From positions 585,867 to 649,866 of the forward strand of contig NZ_CAJHBL010000002.1 in the NCBI RefSeq assembly GCF_904846625.1: 64,000 bases of DNA. The letters are read 5' to 3'. The translations under genes and the position numbers were made by a program. This DNA is from Psychrobacter sp. JCM 18900 (GTDB lineage Bacteria; Pseudomonadota; Gammaproteobacteria; Pseudomonadales; Moraxellaceae). The notes under the pieces are model-generated. The model saw only the letters and a program-made list of their open reading frames with translations. It searched no databases and was not told the DNA's origin. This document shows, in pieces, positions 52,980 through 62,534 of the stretch. The number at the start of each line of letters is the position of its first letter. Within the stretch, counting starts at the first letter, position 1.

Positions 52980-54590
52980 TTAGGTGACTTTGTACCAGTC
53001 AAGTTTGCGAGTCATCACCATCACGCAGGCAAGTAACACAAAGCAGAATATCGCACCCAGTAATAGATTGAAATCTTCTGTACTTAAAATACCGAAAAAC
53101 GCAGCGTATAGCCCAGCAAGCGTCGTAGTAAAGATTACTGCCCGTTTGAAACGACCAAATACATAGTAGCTATACCAGCCAATAAGCCCAACACAAGCAC
53201 TGGCCGCTACCATATAGGCTTGCCAAAATGCGATTTGTTCTGCAAGTGGTAGTAATAAGACATAAAAGAAAAATAGTGCGCAGCCGACTAACAGATACTG
53301 AATAGGGTGGATGCGACTTGATTTGAGCACTTCAAATAAAAAGAAAGTACCAAACGATACCAAAATTAATAACAAGGCGTATTTCATGGCTCGTTCAGTT
53401 TGTAGATAGACATCGTTAGGGCTTGCAAAACTAACCCCAAAGCTGTTTAGCAGAACACTTTGATTACTACCAGCCACTGCCGTACTGTCTGCCGTCAGAC
53501 CTCTTGATGCCTCAAACGAATCAGGATTGTACGAATGACTATCGGTATTGAGCGTTGATTCACTTATGACAGTACATTGATGGTTAGGCGCGCTGAGACA
53601 TTGAGAGAGGTACTGATTGTTTGCAACAGTTAGATACTGATTTTGCCAACTGGCATCAAATCCTGCAGCGGTAATGCTCTTGGTATTTGGTAATGCTTTA
53701 CCGATGAAGTTTGGTGTCTGCCAGTCACTGTGCATAGATAGAGTAAAGTTCTCACCAGTTGGGACAGTCGTTATATTGCTAATGCCAGCTAATGGCAAGT
53801 CGATCACAATATTGAGCGCTTGATTGTCTTTAGGATTAGATAACTGGCTATTTACCTCTGATTTATCTAAATTTATACCCGCTGAGCTTGTGGCAACAAG
53901 GCTGTCTTTATTATTTTGGCTAGTAGGATTTTTTAATTGCTCCAATACGTCTTTAGGAATATCTGCTTCGACATAGCTTAAGTTCTCTATTATTGGTATC
54001 TGCAGATATTTTGCTGCAATCGATTTTTGATTGATTGTGACAGTAGGCAGGGTAGCGACACCGCGCAAATCAGACACGGGAATGATCAGTTTTGCCTTGT
54101 TCCAGTGGGTAATGGTTTTGGCTAGTTGTGTCTTATCTGCATCATCGTCAATTGTAGTGCCAATCTGATCTAAATTTTTTAAAGTCTCATCAAGCGTATA
54201 ACTCTGATCGAATGTCAGCTGACCATCATAGCTAGTAGCGCTATAGATACCGCGTTTATAAGTGTCTGTGTTTACTTTTAGGTTTTGTGCAGCCTGCGTC
54301 TGAGAGGCAAAAATCGTCTCAATTTTCGAGTATGACGGTTCGCATTTGCTCTTTATATTTGGTGTATCAGATGCATTTGACTGACATTCCGGTGTGACTG
54401 TCGTGGGAATAGCGATAAATGGATTAATCACTTCTTGTGGATTGACATGCTGCTCGCTGATTTCTTTTATCACTGATTCTGCGTAGTATTGTCTCTCGTA
54501 TATGATATCGCTAATCATACTGAGACCAATCGAAAAGACAATACAAAGTCCTACAATGATGGATAACTTAGTCAATAATGTTTTTTGCAT
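52980..54590 (-). CDS. creD: Inner-membrane protein CreD
   Basis: A 536-aa CreD/Cet family protein. One span near the N-terminus (LSIIVGLCIVFSIGLSMI), a large periplasmic domain, then five spans in the last 150 residues: AMKYALLLILVSFGTFFLFEVL, HPIQYLLVGCALFFFYVLLLPL and so on, which are the most conserved part. E. coli CreD is 450 aa; this one has extra Ser/Asn/Asp-rich loops at about 60-130 and 225-260. CreD is a member of the CreBC regulon. No creBC genes are next to it here. AGGAGG precedes the ATG. Confidence 0.93.
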   Translation of the reverse strand: MQKTLLTKLSIIVGLCIVFSIGLSMISDIIYERQYYAESVIKEISEQHVNPQEVINPFIAIPTTVTPECQSNASDTPNIKSKCEPSYSKIETIFASQTQAAQNLKVNTDTYKRGIYSATSYDGQLTFDQSYTLDETLKNLDQIGTTIDDDADKTQLAKTITHWNKAKLIIPVSDLRGVATLPTVTINQKSIAAKYLQIPIIENLSYVEADIPKDVLEQLKNPTSQNNKDSLVATSSAGINLDKSEVNSQLSNPKDNQALNIVIDLPLAGISNITTVPTGENFTLSMHSDWQTPNFIGKALPNTKSITAAGFDASWQNQYLTVANNQYLSQCLSAPNHQCTVISESTLNTDSHSYNPDSFEASRGLTADSTAVAGSNQSVLLNSFGVSFASPNDVYLQTERAMKYALLLILVSFGTFFLFEVLKSSRIHPIQYLLVGCALFFFYVLLLPLAEQIAFWQAYMVAASACVGLIGWYSYYVFGRFKRAVIFTTTLAGLYAAFFGILSTEDFNLLLGAIFCFVLLACVMVMTRKLDWYKVT

Positions 54591-54759
54591 GTTGTCGCCT
54601 CCTAAGTGTCTTTAACCCACAGCTGCCGAAATAGCAGACTGTGGCTTTAAAAGACATCATAGAGAGGGCATAACGAGAAGATGTGCAGGAAATATGAAAT
54701 AACTGTGAAAGGGTGAAAGTCGATATTCTCGGATAATTATTTTTCGATTATTAATGTGC

Positions 54760-55284
54760 TTAATGCTTTTTCGTGTCGCCAACGACTTTATCCATAATAG
54801 CGAATAACAAGCCAGACAATACGAAGGTCATATGAATAATAACCTTCCACATGAGTTTGTCAGCATCAAGTTCACTCATTCCGCTAGAGATATCCATAAA
54901 GGATTTTAAAAGGTCAATCGCTGAGATAGCAACGATCGCTCCGATAACCTTTAGCTTTAGGCCAGAAAAGTCTACTTTGCCCATCCAGCTAGGACGATCA
55001 TCATGAGTGCCAGTATCGATTTTTGAGACAAAAATCTCATAGCCACTGAATATAATGATAAGCAGTAAACTAGCAACCAGAGAGATATCAACCAATACCA
55101 ATATATCTACAATCACACTGGCTTCAGAGGCCGTCAGAATGTCAGCGAACATGTGCCATAGCTTTTGGACAAACTTAATAAATAATAAAATAATGCCTAG
55201 CACTAATCCTAGATAAAAGGGTGCCAGTATCCAGCGGCTATTAAATATGGTTTTTTCTAAATAAAGCTCAAACTTCTTTAGCAT
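54760..55284 (-). CDS. UPF0114 (YqhA-type) membrane protein
   Basis: A 174-aa protein with three or four membrane spans: WILAPFYLGLVLGIILLFIKF, VDILVLVDISLVASLLLIIIFSGYEIFVS, IGAIVAISAIDLLKSFM and HMTFVLSGLLFAIMDKV. The block ending YEIFVSKID, then WMGKVDFSGLKLKVIGAIVAIS, identifies the family. Function unknown. AAGAGA precedes the ATG. About 90 bases separate it from the NadR-like gene upstream. Confidence 0.9.
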   Translation of the reverse strand: MLKKFELYLEKTIFNSRWILAPFYLGLVLGIILLFIKFVQKLWHMFADILTASEASVIVDILVLVDISLVASLLLIIIFSGYEIFVSKIDTGTHDDRPSWMGKVDFSGLKLKVIGAIVAISAIDLLKSFMDISSGMSELDADKLMWKVIIHMTFVLSGLLFAIMDKVVGDTKKH

Positions 55285-55373
55285 GGGTATCTCTTAGGTT
55301 TTAAAGACAAGAAAGTCTTAAAGACGAAAAATTTGTAAGACATAAATATGGGTAAGCTTGTAGATATAGCTAT

Positions 55374-55988
55374 TTAGCTTTGGTGTGGCGATATGTTGTC
55401 TATATCAGCGAGCTGCGCTACTACTTGCCGCACGCGCGCTTTTCTATCGCCACTAATGCGTTGAAATGATTTCTGATGCTTGCTCAATTGATTGGCGAAA
55501 TAAGCACTTATCTCATCGCGTTGGTGTGGACTGTCTCGCAGGTCATCAGCCACCCATGGCGTATCAATATCAGTCAATAATATCAAATCATAGTGATGGG
55601 CCAATGCTGCTTGCTCAAGGGCAGTAGGGCAGTCGCCATAATACCAATAAGAATAAACCATCAGCTCAAACAAACTGGTATCGCAAAACAAATAATGACT
55701 GGCATTAGACGACTGAGCGACTTGTTTGGCTAAGGTATTCTCTAGTGTAACCTGCCCCTGTGCGATAGGGAGCAGATCTTCCCACGTACAAGTCAGCTGC
55801 TCATCATCCCACTTTGCCTGTAAGTAGGTACGCATATATTCTGACACCCAAGGACTATCAAAATGCGCGGCCAAATCACGACATAAGGTCGTCTTACCCG
55901 TACTTTCTGCTCCTAAGACCGCGACTTTGATGACAGATTTAGGCGTATGCTGCTCGAGGTTGTACGCGGTAGCGTCGTTGCCATTCAT
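55374..55988 (-). CDS. Stand-alone nicotinamide riboside kinase, NadR-like
   Basis: About 204 aa, matching only the C-terminal ribosylnicotinamide kinase domain of NadR. Walker A VAVLGAESTGKTTLCRDLA, WVSEYMRTYL, FCDTSLFELMVYSYWYYGDC and DTPWVADDLRDSPHQRD align with NadR; the DNA-binding and NMN adenylyltransferase domains are absent. It would phosphorylate imported nicotinamide riboside to NMN, trapping it. Its start (ATG 55988, or TTG 56006) lies inside the end of pnuC, an overlap of about 50 bases, so the two are translationally coupled. Confidence 0.9.
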   Translation of the reverse strand: MNGNDATAYNLEQHTPKSVIKVAVLGAESTGKTTLCRDLAAHFDSPWVSEYMRTYLQAKWDDEQLTCTWEDLLPIAQGQVTLENTLAKQVAQSSNASHYLFCDTSLFELMVYSYWYYGDCPTALEQAALAHHYDLILLTDIDTPWVADDLRDSPHQRDEISAYFANQLSKHQKSFQRISGDRKARVRQVVAQLADIDNISPHQS

Positions 55989-56649
55989 AGTATGCCCAGA
56001 TTGCAATAAGAGTGAAGACTACATATTGTAGCGCGGTAAAAGTAAAACCTTTATAGAAGTATAGCGGTACCGATATCGCATCAGCGATGATCCAGAGTAT
56101 CCAATGCTCAATTTTGCGCCGTGCCATGAGCCACATTGCCATCAGAAATAAAGCCGTAGTGAGCATGTCAGTATAGTCGACCCAAGTAAATAGATGGATT
56201 CCAAGTACCGCACCATCGAAACTAAAGCCATTATTAATCACGGGACGGAAATAATAAACCAATCCTACAAAAGCTATCGTTCCTGCTGCCAAGGCAGAGA
56301 GTATAGGGATGTCACCTGCATGCAGATGCTCAATACGGACGTTATTGGCATTTGACTGCTTGTGCTCAACAGACTGGTTTTTCTTGTTCTTTGACCAGTT
56401 AATCCAGCCATACAAGCTCATCACGGTATAGTAAGCATTGATGAACATATCGCCAAACAGCTGCCACTTCCATAGTAGATACACAAATATAGCAGTGCTG
56501 ACCAGACCGATAGGGAAGACTAAAATATTGGTTTTGCTGGCGAGTAAGACACTTGCTACGCCAAAGATAACGGCAATCAGTTCAAGAATGATAAATATCG
56601 TAGAGTAGTCAGCGTATTGACCAAATAACCAGTTGAGAAGTTCTGCCAT
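55939..56649 (-). CDS. pnuC: Nicotinamide riboside transporter PnuC
   Basis: About 236 aa, seven membrane spans. PnuC landmarks are LELIAVIFGVASVLLASKTNI, FPIGLVSTAIFVYLLWKWQLFGDM (in part), NAYYTVMSLYGWINW, FTWVDYTDMLTTALFLMAMWLMARRKIEHWILWIIAD and the closing YYEWQRRYR. It moves nicotinamide riboside across the inner membrane by facilitated diffusion, driven by phosphorylation in the cytoplasm by the downstream kinase. ATG 56649 is chosen because AGGA lies six bases upstream (56656-56659). It is the first gene of the pair. No thiamine riboswitch is visible upstream, which fits the NR rather than the thiamine type. Confidence 0.93.
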   Translation of the reverse strand: MAELLNWLFGQYADYSTIFIILELIAVIFGVASVLLASKTNILVFPIGLVSTAIFVYLLWKWQLFGDMFINAYYTVMSLYGWINWSKNKKNQSVEHKQSNANNVRIEHLHAGDIPILSALAAGTIAFVGLVYYFRPVINNGFSFDGAVLGIHLFTWVDYTDMLTTALFLMAMWLMARRKIEHWILWIIADAISVPLYFYKGFTFTALQYVVFTLIAIWAYYEWQRRYRVQPRAAYA

Positions 56650-56945
56650 TAGCATTCCTAAGTATGAGCGTGTATCGATGTTCTGAATAATTAAGATAGT
56701 TCGATGAGTAGTACAGACCAAAATGATGCTAATTATAACGTAGCTACCGAAAAAGGACGCCAGTCTTTGCTAATTTATGGCAAGAAACAGATTATTTGTA
56801 ACAAAGTATTAGAAAAATTATAATATTCAGGCATAATAAACACACTGATTTTAAGTTTACAGTTATTCACTGAATTTGAATGGCTATTATTTTTCCACTT
56901 TTATGCTTATTCCAAGCACCACAGTAGTAGACAAGGAAGCTTATC

Positions 56946-58091
56946 ATGACGACTTGTATCACAGGCACTGGTCTTTATATTCCACCTTACAGCATTAGTA
57001 ACGAAGAGCTAGTTGAGTCATTTAACCAGTATGTTGAAAACTATAATACCGAACATGCTGAAGAAATAGCTGCAGAGACAGTGACGGCACTTGAGCCTTC
57101 TTCAGCTGCTTTCATCGAAAAAGTATCTGGCATCAAATCACGTTATGTGATGGAAAAAGAAGGTATCTTAAATACTGAAATCATGGCGCCAGTTATCCCT
57201 TACCGTAACTTGGGCGAAGAGTTGTCAGTAATGGCCGAAATGGGTGCAGCAGCACTTAGAGATGCTTTGGCGGATGCTGGACTTGAGGCCAATGACTTAG
57301 ACGGTATCATCCTTGCTTGCTCAAACTTCCAGCGTACTTATCCTGCGGTTGCTATCGAGATCCAGAACGAAATTGGTATGATTGGCGGCTTTGCTTATGA
57401 TATGAACGTTGCGTGTAGTGCGGCGACTTTTGGTCTGTCACAAGCACACGGTTCTATCATCTCTGGTTTGGCCAAGCGTATTGCTGTGGTCAACGTCGAG
57501 ATTACCTCAGCCCATCTAAACTGGCGCAACCGTGACAGCCACTTTATCTTCGGTGATGTGGCGACCGCTTCTATCGTTGAAGAATTAGATACGCCAAAAG
57601 GTTATGAGATTCTAAACTCTAAGCTATTTACTCAGTTTTCGACCAACATTAAAAACGAATATGGCTTTATGGATCGCTCAGAGTATCTAGCAGCGCAGAC
57701 TGAAATGTATCCAGATATCAAAGCACCGGTCACTGATAAGCTGTTTTTGCAAAACGGTCGCAAAGTATTCCGTGAAGTCTGTCCAAAAGTGTCAGAGATT
57801 ATCACGGAGCACTTGCAAGAAAACGACATCCCAACATCTGATGTTAAGATGATGTGGTTGCATCAAGCCAATGCCAATATGTTGGATTTGATTCTGCGTA
57901 CCGTAGTTGGTAAAGATGCCGATAAGTCGATTGCACCGAGTGTTATTGCTGAATTTGCCAATACCAGCTCAGCGAGTCCTATGATTGTATTCCATCGCCA
58001 CAAAGACGACTTAGTATCAGGTGATTTGGGCGTTATTTGCTCATTTGGTGCCGGTTACTCTATTGGTTCGGTCTTAGTTCGCAAGGTTTAA
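56946..58091 (+). CDS. 3-oxoacyl-ACP synthase III family protein (KAS III, FabH-like)
   Basis: A 381-aa thiolase-fold condensing enzyme. The Cys-His-Asn triad is visible: [21 protein letters not shown] and [11 protein letters not shown]. It is longer than standard FabH (about 320 aa), with an insert around residues 25-85, like the long KAS III group of pseudomonads that use medium-chain acyl-CoA rather than acetyl-CoA. It could feed fatty acid synthesis from beta-oxidation intermediates (inference). AAGGAAG precedes the ATG. It stands alone, away from other fab genes. Confidence 0.9.
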   Translation: MTTCITGTGLYIPPYSISNEELVESFNQYVENYNTEHAEEIAAETVTALEPSSAAFIEKVSGIKSRYVMEKEGILNTEIMAPVIPYRNLGEELSVMAEMGAAALRDALADAGLEANDLDGIILACSNFQRTYPAVAIEIQNEIGMIGGFAYDMNVACSAATFGLSQAHGSIISGLAKRIAVVNVEITSAHLNWRNRDSHFIFGDVATASIVEELDTPKGYEILNSKLFTQFSTNIKNEYGFMDRSEYLAAQTEMYPDIKAPVTDKLFLQNGRKVFREVCPKVSEIITEHLQENDIPTSDVKMMWLHQANANMLDLILRTVVGKDADKSIAPSVIAEFANTSSASPMIVFHRHKDDLVSGDLGVICSFGAGYSIGSVLVRKV

Positions 58092-58112
58092 TGCTTTAAC
58101 TATTTGTCCTGA

Positions 58113-58147
58113 TAAAAATAGCTAAGAATATTCTTAGCTATTTTTTT
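58113..58147 (+). terminator. Rho-independent terminator of the KAS III gene
   Basis: AAAATAGCTAAGAA pairs with TTCTTAGCTATTTT around a minimal loop, followed by more T residues, about 25 bases past the stop. Confidence 0.85.
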
Positions 58148-58325
58148 GTCTGTCGTTTTTGCTATTGAAATTAAGCTGTGACATCTAAATATAAACAGAG
58201 ATGTTGGAGAAGGTAACGTCAAGATTACCGACAATATCAACAAGAATGATTAGAGGTTTTAATTTACCCCAAAAAATTTGCTATAATCACGGGCTTATTC
58301 CTCTTATCCAATTAAAAGTCCTTTT

Positions 58326-59417
58326 ATGAAAGAATCCTTACGCCTGCGTTTAGACCAGATGGTAGACCGTTATGAAGAGGTCACCGCTTTATTATCAGAT
58401 CCTAGTGTCATCAGTGATAATAACAAGTTCCGTGAATTGTCTGTTGAGCACAGCGACTTGATGGAGATCACGACGCTGTGGCAAAACTACGTGGGTGCAG
58501 AAACGGATCAGGCTGATGCAGAAGCGATGCTAGCTGATGCAACAGATCCTGACATGAAAGAGATGATGATCGATGAGATTGAGAGTGCGCGTGATACAAT
58601 CGTAGAGATGGAAGAAGCGCTCAATCTGATGATGCTACCAAAAGACCCTAACGATAAAGTGCCAGCGTTTTTGGAGATTCGTGCCGGGACAGGTGGCGAT
58701 GAAGCAGCAATTTTCTCTGGTGATTTGTTCCGTATGTACCAAAAGTACGCGCAGAGCCAGGGCTGGACACTAGAAGTGCTCTCTGCAAATGAAGGTGAGC
58801 ATGGCGGTTATAAAGAAATCATCACTCGCGTATCTGGCAATAGTGTATATGGTCGCCTAAAGTTTGAATCGGGTGCTCACCGTGTACAGCGTGTCCCTGA
58901 GACCGAAAGCCAAGGTCGTGTTCACACGTCAGCTTGTACGGTCGCAGTCATGCCAGAAGTTGAGATTGATGATACCGTTGATATCAATCCTGCTGATATC
59001 AAGATGGATACTTTCCGCTCAAGCGGTGCTGGTGGTCAGCACGTGAACACAACTGACTCTGCCGTACGTTTGACGCATATTCCAACGGGTACCGTGGTAG
59101 AGTGTCAGCAAGAGCGTAGCCAACACAAAAACCGTGCGCATGCTATGAAAATGCTGGTCTCTAAAATCCAACAAGCCAAAGTGCAAGCACAGGTCGATGT
59201 GGCGGACTCTATACGTCGTGACTTGGTCGGTAGTGGCGATCGCTCAGAGCGTATCCGTACCTATAATTTTCCACAAGGCCGCATGACCGATCATCGTATC
59301 AACCTTACCTTATACAAGCTTGACTCCATTATGGAAGGCGACTTGGATGAGATTCTTGATGCACTATTACGTGAGCATCAGGCTGATTTGATGGCCAGTA
59401 TCGGTGCCAATGACTAG
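58326..59417 (+). CDS. prfA: Peptide chain release factor 1
   Basis: A 363-aa class I release factor for UAA and UAG stop codons. The catalytic GGQ is in [20 protein letters not shown] (about residue 236). The stop-codon recognition tripeptide PxT reads PET within [19 protein letters not shown]. The length fits RF1 rather than RF2, and no programmed frameshift is needed. It lacks the hemA and prmC neighbours seen in enterobacteria. The ATG at 58326 has a weak ribosome site. Confidence 0.97.
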   Translation: MKESLRLRLDQMVDRYEEVTALLSDPSVISDNNKFRELSVEHSDLMEITTLWQNYVGAETDQADAEAMLADATDPDMKEMMIDEIESARDTIVEMEEALNLMMLPKDPNDKVPAFLEIRAGTGGDEAAIFSGDLFRMYQKYAQSQGWTLEVLSANEGEHGGYKEIITRVSGNSVYGRLKFESGAHRVQRVPETESQGRVHTSACTVAVMPEVEIDDTVDINPADIKMDTFRSSGAGGQHVNTTDSAVRLTHIPTGTVVECQQERSQHKNRAHAMKMLVSKIQQAKVQAQVDVADSIRRDLVGSGDRSERIRTYNFPQGRMTDHRINLTLYKLDSIMEGDLDEILDALLREHQADLMASIGAND

Positions 59418-59547
59418 TAGTTAGTCTGTAAAAGCACCAACAGTTTTATCGTTTTTATCATCATGTCTGTTCTTATAATAATAAGTATTGATTTAATTTT
59501 TCTGTTTTCGTTTATCCATTTAATTACCTAAAAATATTGAGAGTGTT

Positions 59548-61086
59548 ATGTCAAAGCACAATAATCAGAACCAAGATCAAACCCCAGTCGTAGAAGATGC
59601 TAACGAGCTAATCGCACAACTGCAAGCCAAGCTAGACGATATCAGTGCTTCAGGTAAACAGCCGTATCCTAATACGTTCAAACGCACTGATTATGCGCAA
59701 GACTTACAGACGGCTTTTGATGGTGTCTCAAAGCAAGAAATTGAAGAAAAAGCAGCGAATGGTGAAAAAACACAGGTCAACGTGGCGGGTCGAGTCATGC
59801 TTAACCGTGGTTCGTTCATCGTGATTCAAGACATGACAGGCCGTATTCAATTATATGTAGCACGTAAAGAGCTTGATGAGGAAACGCGTGCGAGCATTAA
59901 ATCACTAGATTTGGGTGACATCGTTGGTGTATCAGGCTATATCGGTCGCTCAGGTAAAGGCGATTTGTATGTGCATATTGAAGAAATTACGCTACTGACC
60001 AAATCATTACGTCCAATGCCAAATAAATTCCATGGCTTGGCTGATGTCGAAGCGCGCTATCGTAATCGTCATCTTGATTTGATGACCAATGAGACGACTC
60101 GCAATACCTTTATGGTTCGTAGTCAGATCGTTAGTGGTATCCGTCAATTTATGCTCAATGAGCGTTTTATGGAAGTCGAAACGCCAATGATGCATCCGAT
60201 ACCAGGCGGCGCAGTAGCCCGTCCGTTTGAGACACATCATAATGCATTAGATATGCCTTTATACCTACGTATCGCGCCTGAGCTTTATCTTAAGCGTCTG
60301 GTCGTTGGCGGTTTTGAGCGCGTATTTGAGATTAACCGTAGTTTCCGTAACGAAGGGGTTTCAACCCGTCATAACCCTGAATTCACCATGATTGAGTTCT
60401 ATCAAGCATACGCTGATTATCATGACTTGATGGATTTGACTGAGCGTCTGTTTAATCAGTTAGCAATAGATGTGTTGGGCACAACAGAGCTGACTTATCA
60501 AGAAGAAGCCATTAGCCTAAAAGCACCATTTGCTCGTCTATCAATGTCTGATGCGATTGCAAAATATGCTGAAAACTTTGACATGACACGTATCAATGAT
60601 CGTGAATACCTAGCAGAATATGCATCTACGACACTTAAGCAGCAAGTCAAAGATGTGTTTGGTGTGGGTAAACTACAAACGATTATCTTTGAAGAAACGG
60701 CTGAGCATCAATTACGTCAGCCAACGTTCATTACTGAGTACCCAGCTGAGACCTCGCCTCTAGCGCGCCGTAGTGATGACAATCCTGAGATTACTGATCG
60801 TTTTGAGCTGTTCGTTGGTGGTCGTGAATTGGCCAATGGCTTTAGCGAGCTCAATGATCCAGCAGACCAAGCCGAGCGTTTCCGTGGTCAAGTTGCTGAA
60901 AAAGACGCTGGCGATGATGAAGCCATGCATTTCGATGAAGAGTATATCGAAGCATTGTCTTATGGTTTGCCACCGACAGCCGGTGAGGGTATTGGTATCG
61001 ATCGTCTAGTAATGCTATTTACCGACTCTGCCAGTATCCGTGATGTGATCTTGTTCCCGCATATGCGCCGCAAACAAGACAGTTAA
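59548..61086 (+). CDS. lysS: Lysyl-tRNA synthetase, class II
   Basis: A 512-aa enzyme charging tRNA-Lys. The N-terminal OB-fold anticodon-binding domain (about 55-170) includes [27 protein letters not shown]. The class II core has motif 2 [20 protein letters not shown] and motif 3 [20 protein letters not shown]. The adjacent upstream gene is prfA, 130 bases away; in enterobacteria lysS follows prfB instead. A terminator follows. Confidence 0.98.
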   Translation: MSKHNNQNQDQTPVVEDANELIAQLQAKLDDISASGKQPYPNTFKRTDYAQDLQTAFDGVSKQEIEEKAANGEKTQVNVAGRVMLNRGSFIVIQDMTGRIQLYVARKELDEETRASIKSLDLGDIVGVSGYIGRSGKGDLYVHIEEITLLTKSLRPMPNKFHGLADVEARYRNRHLDLMTNETTRNTFMVRSQIVSGIRQFMLNERFMEVETPMMHPIPGGAVARPFETHHNALDMPLYLRIAPELYLKRLVVGGFERVFEINRSFRNEGVSTRHNPEFTMIEFYQAYADYHDLMDLTERLFNQLAIDVLGTTELTYQEEAISLKAPFARLSMSDAIAKYAENFDMTRINDREYLAEYASTTLKQQVKDVFGVGKLQTIIFEETAEHQLRQPTFITEYPAETSPLARRSDDNPEITDRFELFVGGRELANGFSELNDPADQAERFRGQVAEKDAGDDEAMHFDEEYIEALSYGLPPTAGEGIGIDRLVMLFTDSASIRDVILFPHMRRKQDS

Positions 61087-61131
61087 GATGGGTTTGCTTG
61101 CTATAAATCCAAACTGATACTTAACTCAGCA

Positions 61132-61177
61132 TAAAAAGCTTTTGCTCATTTTCACAGAATGGGTATAAGCTTTTTTG
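61132..61177 (+). terminator. Rho-independent terminator of lysS
   Basis: AAAAAGCTT (61133-61141) pairs with AAGCTTTTTT (61167-61176), with inner pairing of GCTCATT and AATGGGT including wobble pairs. Confidence 0.75.
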
Positions 61178-61201
61178 TGATATATCGTTTATAGAGGTAT
61201 T

Positions 61202-62464
61202 ATGGATATTCAGCAAGCATCACATACGCTATGGCAAAGAATGATTCAGCAATGTTTTTTATCATTGTATGAGTTGCCTGATGACAAAATCACTGACTCT
61301 GATCATTTTCAGGGTTATGATTTTGTTTTTGAGTTTTCTGGCGCTACTATTTATCTGCTCGTCAATACGGTTGTGATGCAAGCGAATAGACAAGAAGTGG
61401 ATAATGCTAGAGTTCGTGAGTGGAGAAAAGAAGTTGTTAACCAACTCATCAAACGCCACGCTCAGATTTATCAAAAAAACGATAGCCTAGTTGTAGATAG
61501 AAGTACCGTGACAACTGATAAAACGGTTTATTTTATCGGTTTAACATCATTGTCCATCAATCATCAAAACGATCAATCGGGCCATTCATCTTATGCAGTT
61601 GGCTACGAATATGGCAGTCGGTTTTTTGCAGAAGACTGTGTTTTAGACTTAGATGATGAGCAAAGTATCCTACAAGTCTTTAGTCATCAAAACTTCGTTG
61701 ATATCCTCAATCAGTTGGTTACTCCAAGTGATTTAACAACCTTTTTAGATTTCCATCGTCGTCAACTATCTAACTTTGCATCATTTCAAAACGAATCAAC
61801 ATTGCTTAAACAGTTTCTACAATCACCTGACTTTCATCAACGAGCGATTAGGGTACAAGAACAGCTAATTGACAACGAGTTAATTGAGCAAGTTGAATTA
61901 CGCTTACTTAAAGCAGTAGAGCCGAATCAGACTATGTTTGCCGATGCCTTAATGGCTGAGATGCAAAAAAATACTGGGATGTGGTTCAAGCTATTCAACA
62001 GTGTGCTTGAGCGTTATTATGAAGCAGGTACACCTTTACCAAATGATCAGGTTGATATTTTGGTAGATGAGTCAATGTATACCTATGCATGTCTAGTAGA
62101 AAAAATCTTAGCTTATAGAACCATGGATCAAGACTCGCGCTGGAATGGTTATGTCCGTCATGAGCATTCTTACCATGTATTTGGACGCCATTATCTCATG
62201 GTGTTTTATGCGCAAGACAATAGCAGTTCGCTAAGCGCAGAGAATGTTAGGCTCTCTTATAAAGATTTATTGTCAGACATCAACGTCCAGTTACAAGAGC
62301 CAGTAATGGACGATTTATTTTTACTAGGCGTAGAGTTTAGGCCGTGCGAAGACAGTGTAAACACTGAGGTTTATCTGGATGTTTTTCATCAAGCAGGCTC
62401 ATTGATTGATGAAAGCACTCAACGCTTATATGACCGACTGGCCCAACTTCAAGCTCAGTTATAA
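61202..62464 (+). CDS. Uncharacterised 420-aa protein
   Basis: I do not recognise this protein. It is soluble-looking, with no signal or membrane span, acidic overall and rich in Gln, Asp, Leu and His. The first 110 residues alternate helix and strand (FQGYDFVFEFSGATIYLLVN, then EWRKEVVNQLIKRHAQIYQ). The middle (about 155-300) is helical, with LLKQFLQSPDFHQRAIRVQEQ. The end (about 320-420) has RHEHSYHVFGRHYLMVFYA and VYLDVFHQAGSLIDESTQRLYDRL. AGAGG precedes the ATG. It lies between lysS and dnaX on the same strand, 70 bases before dnaX, so it may be co-transcribed with dnaX. Confidence 0.85.
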   Translation: MDIQQASHTLWQRMIQQCFLSLYELPDDKITDSDHFQGYDFVFEFSGATIYLLVNTVVMQANRQEVDNARVREWRKEVVNQLIKRHAQIYQKNDSLVVDRSTVTTDKTVYFIGLTSLSINHQNDQSGHSSYAVGYEYGSRFFAEDCVLDLDDEQSILQVFSHQNFVDILNQLVTPSDLTTFLDFHRRQLSNFASFQNESTLLKQFLQSPDFHQRAIRVQEQLIDNELIEQVELRLLKAVEPNQTMFADALMAEMQKNTGMWFKLFNSVLERYYEAGTPLPNDQVDILVDESMYTYACLVEKILAYRTMDQDSRWNGYVRHEHSYHVFGRHYLMVFYAQDNSSSLSAENVRLSYKDLLSDINVQLQEPVMDDLFLLGVEFRPCEDSVNTEVYLDVFHQAGSLIDESTQRLYDRLAQLQAQL

Positions 62465-62534
62465 CCTAAACATAGTATGATTCATTAGTTTGACGCTCCC
62501 TCTATATTTGTATTATTTACATTGGCATTTCTTA

